6,212 nt of DNA from Nitrospirota bacterium (GTDB taxonomy: Bacteria > Nitrospirota > Nitrospiria > Nitrospirales > NS-4): the NCBI GenBank assembly GCA_005877565.1, contig VBOK01000237.1:1-6212 (forward strand), read 5' to 3'. A program made the translations under genes and the position numbers. Shown piece by piece: positions 1 through 3,482 of the stretch; position 1 is the stretch's first letter; each line of letters starts with the position of its first letter. The notes under the pieces are model-generated. The model saw only the letters and a list, made by a program, of their open reading frames with translations. It did no database searches and had not been told where the DNA came from.

Positions 1-160
1 GAACGTCATGAAGGTCCGCAATGCTGACATCCTGATCTTTGAGGATATCGAGCTCGGGGACCGCCGCCCAAACCTCCGGGATGTTCGCAGCGGGCCAACT
101 GTTGAGGAGGACGGCAAGGAGCAGGGGCCAGCCTGTAACGAACGGCTCGCCGGATCGCAT
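1..160 (-). CDS. Partial gene, putative exported protein (N-terminal 53 residues)
   Basis: The reading frame opens with ATG at 160-158, three bases after the TAG stop of the sigma54 activator and in the same frame as that stop, and stays open to base 1. The product is cut off by the window edge. The visible 53 residues start MRSGEPFVTG, followed by a hydrophobic run (WPLLLAVLLNSWPAA, residues 11-25) that looks like a signal peptide or N-terminal membrane anchor. A possible cleavage site follows VWA near residue 32, after which the chain turns polar and acidic (VPELDILKDQD). About 72% of third codon positions are G or C, which supports coding. The Shine-Dalgarno sequence is weak (AAGTAGCGG), so translation may be coupled to the upstream gene. 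I do not recognise the family. The tight spacing suggests it is the third gene of the regulator operon. An overlapping minus-strand frame here (6-224) lacks these features and was discarded. Confidence 0.55.
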   Translation of the reverse strand, partial: MRSGEPFVTGWPLLLAVLLNSWPAANIPEVWAAVPELDILKDQDVSIADLHDV

Positions 161-163
161 CCG

Positions 164-1516
164 CTACTTGATGTCCAACTGCTTGATCAGACGCGCCAGG
201 TATGTGCGCTGGAGACCGAGACATTCAGCCGCCTTGGTCTGGTTGCCGCTCGCGCGGGCCAACGCGCGTCGGATGATCTCTCGTTTATGGTGCTCGACCG
301 CCCTGTGGAACGGACGCCCCATCTGCTCAGCTCGATTCGACGAGAGGTCCATCGGCTGCAAGGAAAAGTCCTCAGGCTTCAACGTGTCGCCGGTCTTCAA
401 GACGACGGCCCGCTCAATCGCATTCTGCAGTTCCCGTATGTTCCCTGGCCAGGAATAGGCGGTCAGCATCTTCATCGCCTGCGGCGAAATCTGCATGAGG
501 GGCTTCTTCGCTTCGCGGCAGTATTTCTTGAGGAAGAATTCGACGAGATCTGGGATCTCCTCGGTCCGCTCCCGCAACGGGGGTAGCGTGAGCGTGACCA
601 CGTTGAGCCGGAAGAAGAGGTCCTCCCGGAAGGCCCCGGCTTTGACGGCCTGCAAAAGATCCCGATTGGTCGCTGCAATCACCCGGACATCCACCCGGAT
701 CGATCGCGTGCCCCCCACGCGATCGAACTCCCGGTTCTGAAGAAAGCGCAGGAGCTTGGCCTGGAGCCCCGGCTTCATGTCTCCGATCTCATCCAGGAAG
801 ACCGTCCCGCCGTCGGCGACCTCAAGCTTACCGCGTTTCTGAGTGGACGCTCCGGTGAAGGCTCCTTTCTCATGGCCGAACAATTCCGACTCCAGGAGCT
901 CCTCCGACAGGGCCACACAGTTCACGGGCATGAACAGTCGGCCTCGACGAGCGCTCCAGTTGTGGATCGCCCGGGCCAGAAGATCCTTGCCAGTGCCGCT
1001 CTCGCCGAGGAGCAGGACCGTCGAGTCGCTCTGAGCCACTTTCTTGGCGCTCTCGATGACTGCACTCATCTTAGGGCTGGCGGCCACAAGCATGTCGAAC
1101 CGGCTCTCCAGCTCGGACCGGAGGGCTGTCACCTCGCGCTTGAGTGCGCTTCGCTCCAGCGACTTACCGATCACGATGTTGAGATAGTCAGGATCAAACG
1201 GTTTCGTGATGAAGTCGGTGGCGCCTTCCTTCATTGCCTCGACAGCCAAGGGGATCGAGCCGAACGCGGTCATGACGATCGCCGGCAGATCCGGCCACTC
1301 CTTCCGCACCCACTTGAGGACCTCAATGCCGTTCAGCTTCGGGTCCGGCAGATGGATGTCGAGGAACAGCAGCCCCGGCGTGACTCGCTGCAAGGCATCG
1401 AGGGCGGTCTTGCCATCCCCCACTGTCTTGACTTCATGCCCCATGGCTTGAAGCCGATCGCGCAACACGGTGGCGATATCGGCATCGTCTTCCACCACCA
1501 GGACCAGTGTGCCCAT
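164..1516 (-). CDS. Sigma54-dependent two-component response regulator (NtrC/AtoC family)
   Basis: This 450-residue protein has the complete three-domain layout and normal length of NtrC-type activators. Residues 4-120 are a receiver domain with the acidic pair EDD (9-11), phospho-acceptor Asp53 in LLFLDIHLPD, Thr83 and Lys105 in TKPF. Residues about 140-380 are the AAA+ domain, with Walker A GESGTGKD (171-178), the sigma54-contacting GAFTGA loop (218-223), Walker B VFLDE (239-243), FREDLFFRLNV (296-306) and WPGNIREL (356-363). Residues about 409-450 form a Fis-type helix-turn-helix (SGNQTKAAECLGLQRTYLARL). It should bind upstream DNA and drive ATP-dependent open-complex formation at sigma54 promoters once phosphorylated. 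All motifs needed for activity are present. Two consecutive ATGs lie at 1519 and 1516; I prefer the second because it sits about 7 nt after the AGG of AGGTGAG, the first only 4 nt. It follows the receiver gene by a short gap, implying co-transcription. Target promoters and the partner kinase are not visible. Confidence 0.95.
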   Translation of the reverse strand: MGTLVLVVEDDADIATVLRDRLQAMGHEVKTVGDGKTALDALQRVTPGLLFLDIHLPDPKLNGIEVLKWVRKEWPDLPAIVMTAFGSIPLAVEAMKEGATDFITKPFDPDYLNIVIGKSLERSALKREVTALRSELESRFDMLVAASPKMSAVIESAKKVAQSDSTVLLLGESGTGKDLLARAIHNWSARRGRLFMPVNCVALSEELLESELFGHEKGAFTGASTQKRGKLEVADGGTVFLDEIGDMKPGLQAKLLRFLQNREFDRVGGTRSIRVDVRVIAATNRDLLQAVKAGAFREDLFFRLNVVTLTLPPLRERTEEIPDLVEFFLKKYCREAKKPLMQISPQAMKMLTAYSWPGNIRELQNAIERAVVLKTGDTLKPEDFSLQPMDLSSNRAEQMGRPFHRAVEHHKREIIRRALARASGNQTKAAECLGLQRTYLARLIKQLDIK

Positions 1517-1519
1517 CAT

Positions 1520-1526
1520 CTCACCT
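1520..1526 (-). promoter_or_regulatory. Ribosome binding site of the sigma54 activator
   Basis: The minus strand reads AGGTGAG directly before ATGATG. It matches the 3' part of the consensus AGGAGGTGA. Spacing favours the second ATG (1516) over the first (1519). It lies in the intergenic gap behind the receiver gene's TGA stop (1543-1545). Confidence 0.6.
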
Positions 1527-1542
1527 ATTTCTCTGTCTCAGT

Positions 1543-2031
1543 TCACACGGCCGACCCGAAGCACTGTTTGACCACCTGCTTGAGCTGCGACGCGTCAAAC
1601 GGCTTGAGCAGGTAGGCCTGCGCGCCCTCGGCGACGGCCTGGGCGGCATGTTGCCGCACCGACAGGGCCGTGACTACCACCACCGGCATGTCGGGATGGC
1701 TCTCTCGGGTTCGCCGCAGCACCTCAAGACCGTTAAGCCCGGGCATCAGCATATCGAGCAGCATGCCGTCGAAACCCTCACGACGCAGCACGTCCAGCGC
1801 CTCGCGTCCATCAATTGCCGTCTCCACCAGGTACCCGAAGGAGCTCATGCGATCTAACAGGACCTGGCGGATGTCCGGATCGTCATCCACAACAAGAATG
1901 CGTTTAGGTCTTCTGCTCGCGACGCGACCTCCCTTGAGTTGTTCGGAGCAAGGTGAGTGCCGCAAAAAATCAAGAGCGAAAACCTCCGTCTGCTCTTTGA
2001 TGTTCGGATGACGATCGGTTTGCACCTTCAA
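1543..2031 (-). CDS. Single-domain response regulator (CheY/Spo0F-like receiver)
   Basis: The open frame gives 162 residues from a TTG at 2031, but the receiver fold only begins near residue 43 (RPKRILVVDDD). Acidic pocket residues are Asp49-51, the phospho-acceptor is Asp93 in LLDMLMPG, the switch Thr is Thr121 (VVVVTAL), and the conserved Lys is Lys143 in LLKPFD. The chain ends about 19 residues later with no output domain, so it acts by protein contact or as a phosphorelay intermediate. The start is uncertain: the candidates are TTG 2031, GTG 2025 and TTG 1965, none with a good ribosome site. The N-terminal 42 residues look unlike the receiver family and may not be translated. An in-frame TAG lies just upstream of 2031, so no longer start is possible. 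It is the first gene of the minus-strand regulator operon. Receiver identity is certain; its kinase and partner are unknown. Confidence 0.9.
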   Translation of the reverse strand: MKVQTDRHPNIKEQTEVFALDFLRHSPCSEQLKGGRVASRRPKRILVVDDDPDIRQVLLDRMSSFGYLVETAIDGREALDVLRREGFDGMLLDMLMPGLNGLEVLRRTRESHPDMPVVVVTALSVRQHAAQAVAEGAQAYLLKPFDASQLKQVVKQCFGSAV

Positions 2032-2142
2032 CTTGCAAGCTCTTGATCTTGCCCGCTAAGGCATCTTGCCTCGAGAGGAGACTCTTTAGAGGGTTCTCCC
2101 AAGCGTTTGAGAGTCCCAGGCCTTACCGCCAAGAGCAACGCT

Positions 2143-2182
2143 CTGTATCTTTTTCGATTCACCCCTGTATCTTTTTAGATTC
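2143..2182. repeat. Tandem 18-bp direct repeat, 22-bp period
   Basis: Two copies of CTGTATCTTTTTnGATTC occupy 2143-2160 and 2165-2182, identical at 17 of 18 positions (C at 2155, A at 2177). The period of 22 bp is about two helical turns, so both copies face the same side of the DNA. They lie about 110-150 bp upstream of the receiver gene's longest start. This layout is typical of a dimeric or repeated binding site for a regulator, but the binder is unknown. Confidence 0.8.
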
Positions 2183-2183
2183 T

Positions 2184-2210
2184 TTTGCAAGGTTCCGTCA
2201 CTCTTGCAAG
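2184..2210. repeat. Paired TTGCAAG boxes upstream of the regulator operon
   Basis: TTTGCAAG (2184-2191) and the perfect 8-bp palindrome CTTGCAAG (2203-2210) are 19 bp apart. A third CTTGCAAG occurs at 2032-2039, at the edge of the receiver reading frame. The first two flank the candidate -10 area of the TTGACA promoter. They may be protein-binding half-sites, though an 8-mer can also recur by chance. Confidence 0.35.
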
Positions 2211-2228
2211 ACCATCAAACGTTGTCAA
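2200..2228 (-). promoter_or_regulatory. Candidate sigma70 promoter of the regulator operon
   Basis: The minus strand carries a perfect -35 hexamer TTGACA at 2228-2223. Seventeen bases later comes AAGAGT (2205-2200), which matches the -10 consensus at only three of six positions. The -35 box sits inside an inverted repeat AAACG-N8-CGTTT (2218-2235). If used, it would give a leader of about 160 nt containing the 22-bp-period repeats. The weak -10 means an activator would probably be needed, or this is not the real promoter. Confidence 0.25.
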
Positions 2229-2299
2229 GCGTTTCATGACTTATCAAAGCCGGCTATGACGTCGTGGAGGCGGACGTGTTCGTGGAGGGGGCTATGTCG

Positions 2300-2335
2300 T
2301 GACGGACCCGCCCTGTGGGGTGTCGGACTCCGTCA
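2300..2335. repeat. Inverted repeat downstream of the lipoprotein gene
   Basis: TGACGGA (2300-2306) and TCCGTCA (2329-2335) form a perfect 7-bp stem around 22 bases, which include a CCC/GGG-rich inner part. It begins about 28 bp after the lipoprotein stop, where a transcript end would be expected. No T-run follows on either strand, so a standard intrinsic terminator is not supported. It could be a processing or pausing hairpin, or a protein site. Confidence 0.4.
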
Positions 2336-2363
2336 AACCCGGGCTAGCTCAAGGTGACCCCAC

Positions 2364-2810
2364 TTATCTTCCTCCGTAAACCAGCAAGGCATCCCCAGTG
2401 ATGGTGTATGTGCTGCAACCTAAGAGGCCGGGCAATATTAGAAAACTTATAAAAATATCCGACCACGATTCGAGCCGATCCCTTACACCCACTTTATCGG
2501 CTGCATTGGCATGAAGTTCCTCTAACTTCTCTCGGAGGGCGGGAATTATTAAGGCACGATCCGTCCCCTCTCTGGTGAAGTTGAAATTAAAGCAGCCGCC
2601 AGTTGAAACCGAGAAGCGGCCGAGACGCTCGACTCGGCCCGCCGCTGCAGCCTCTTCTACCTGTGCTTTGGACAGTGTGTCTGAATAGAAGCCTTCACCT
2701 AGCCAGTATTGCTTGGACGGAGTGCAACCAGTGATGAGGAGTAAGCTCACTAGTCCCAACAGGAAACGCGTCAGTTGATGTGGAATCCTTGAGTTTTCCC
2801 CTGGCTCCAT
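2364..2810 (-). CDS. Small lipoprotein downstream of the RHS gene, candidate immunity or accessory protein
   Basis: The 148-residue product has an N-terminal signal: positive residues around 8-15, a hydrophobic core (FLLGLVSLLL, 16-25) and a lipobox ITGC with the lipidated Cys at 29. Thr at position +2 is not an inner-membrane retention signal, so outer-membrane sorting is expected. The mature part has a polar N-terminus, an Ala/Glu helix (48-62), a Gly-Gly-Cys motif at Cys73 within an FNFNF strand, a predicted helix (LREKLEELHANAAD, 92-105), a hydrophobic stretch (119-131) and an end containing Cys132. Cys73 and Cys132 could pair in the periplasm. The ATG at 2810 is preceded by only a weak AAGAAAG site. 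The gene starts 27 bp after the RHS tail ends and has the same lower GC, so the two probably move together. I do not recognise a named family. An immunity role is inferred from position only. Confidence 0.8.
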   Translation of the reverse strand: MEPGENSRIPHQLTRFLLGLVSLLLITGCTPSKQYWLGEGFYSDTLSKAQVEEAAAAGRVERLGRFSVSTGGCFNFNFTREGTDRALIIPALREKLEELHANAADKVGVRDRLESWSDIFISFLILPGLLGCSTYTITGDALLVYGGR

Positions 2811-2837
2811 TTCTTGGCTTTCTTAGTAGAAGAAATC

Positions 2838-3482
2838 TTACCTCCTTGTCCTCTCCCTTATCCTTTCCTCAATCAAAACCAGATTGGAGTAAGGGTGAAC
2901 TGCGCCGGTGTAAGTGACTGCGAGTGACGGTAACGCTGCTGGAACGTTTGTAAACCCGAATGGTACTCCCCAATTCCTTTCCATGCGTCCTGTCAAAGTG
3001 TCATGGAACCCTGCAAAAGCGTTTTGCCCCGATATCATGTTCATCGCTTTGCTTAGGGGGCCCCCTTCATAGAGTCCTGTCCCTAGGAGACTAGAATTAT
3101 CAGTCGCAATACCCCAGTTGTTTGCGTCTTGTATGGCATCAACACCATAGGCCTTCAATTCAGCCCTGCCTCCAGACCTCAGATCAATATCATACCCAAC
3201 GTAGCCTTGATAAATCTCTGCAGCTAGTGAAGCTGTGCCAGCAAATGCAAGTCCCTTTTCAAAGCTTCCACCCATAAGGAAAGAAGCGGTGCCGCCTCGA
3301 AGAGCATTTGCAATGACTCTCTCAGCGGGATTCCAGTCTGCTGTCAGCACATTCATCCCAGCAAACACTCCACCGGTGATCCCGCCACCGATCGCGCCTG
3401 TAACGGCGCTATTCAGGTTCCCTCCCTGGAGGCCGCCAGCAATACCGCCACCGACAGCGCCTCCAGCAATCCCCCCTACCAC
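2838..3482 (-). CDS. RHS C-terminal segment, displaced into the +1 frame
   Basis: The 214-residue frame has no good start of its own; the GTG at 3482 lies inside the RHS gene without a ribosome site. In-frame residues just upstream (ANAVGAV) extend the same glycine-rich pattern, so this is best read as the continuation of the RHS protein after a frame break. Residues 1-42 are a glycine-zipper stretch (GGIAGGAVGGGIAGG and a second block near 27-42) able to form close-packed membrane helices. Residues 62-88 (RGGTASFLMGGSFEKGLAFAG) resemble a segment I recall in many RHS tails. Residues 148-161 (NMISGQNAFAGFHD) and 179-194 (NVPAALPSLAVTYTGA) also look like a recurring RHS end motif, from memory. 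The end is highly charged (EERIRERTRR). No nuclease, deaminase or other known toxin motif is visible. A strong AAGGAGG overlaps the stop region but is 30 nt from the next gene's ATG. Confidence 0.75.
   Translation of the reverse strand: MVGGIAGGAVGGGIAGGLQGGNLNSAVTGAIGGGITGGVFAGMNVLTADWNPAERVIANALRGGTASFLMGGSFEKGLAFAGTASLAAEIYQGYVGYDIDLRSGGRAELKAYGVDAIQDANNWGIATDNSSLLGTGLYEGGPLSKAMNMISGQNAFAGFHDTLTGRMERNWGVPFGFTNVPAALPSLAVTYTGAVHPYSNLVLIEERIRERTRR

Larger units (their letters stand above)
2032..2363. other. Intergenic region upstream of the regulator operon
   Basis: This 332-bp stretch lies between the lipoprotein stop and the receiver gene. A plus-strand open frame (2043-2357) has no recognisable product and low-complexity Arg/Ser/Cys content, so I do not call it a gene. 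The stretch contains the direct repeats, the TTGACA box, the TTGCAAG boxes and the inverted repeat listed separately. It should hold both the 3' end of the RHS-lipoprotein transcript and the promoter of the receiver-activator operon. I see no U-tract terminator and no convincing sigma54 -24/-12 element pointing into the operon. Confidence 0.7.

Noticed and set aside
8..586. 192-residue plus-strand open frame
   Set aside because: It is a shadow of the activator's C-terminal half and of the exported-protein gene on the minus strand.
872..1615. 247-residue plus-strand open frame
   Set aside because: It lies antisense to the activator's AAA+ and receiver domains, whose motifs are intact on the minus strand.
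2021..2039. Sigma54-like TGCAC...TTGCA on the plus strand
   Set aside because: The spacing does not fit GG-N10-GC and no plus-strand gene follows it.
2300..2335. Intrinsic terminator for the lipoprotein transcript
   Set aside because: The 7-bp stem is real, but there is no following T-run on either strand and the loop region is 22 bases.
2043..2357. 104-residue plus-strand open frame in the intergenic region
   Set aside because: It has no ribosome site, no recognisable motif and a skewed Arg/Ser/Cys content, and it covers the repeat elements.
2838..2847. AAGGAGGT as the ribosome site of the lipoprotein
   Set aside because: It is about 29 nt from the ATG at 2810, too far, and no normal start codon lies at the right distance.
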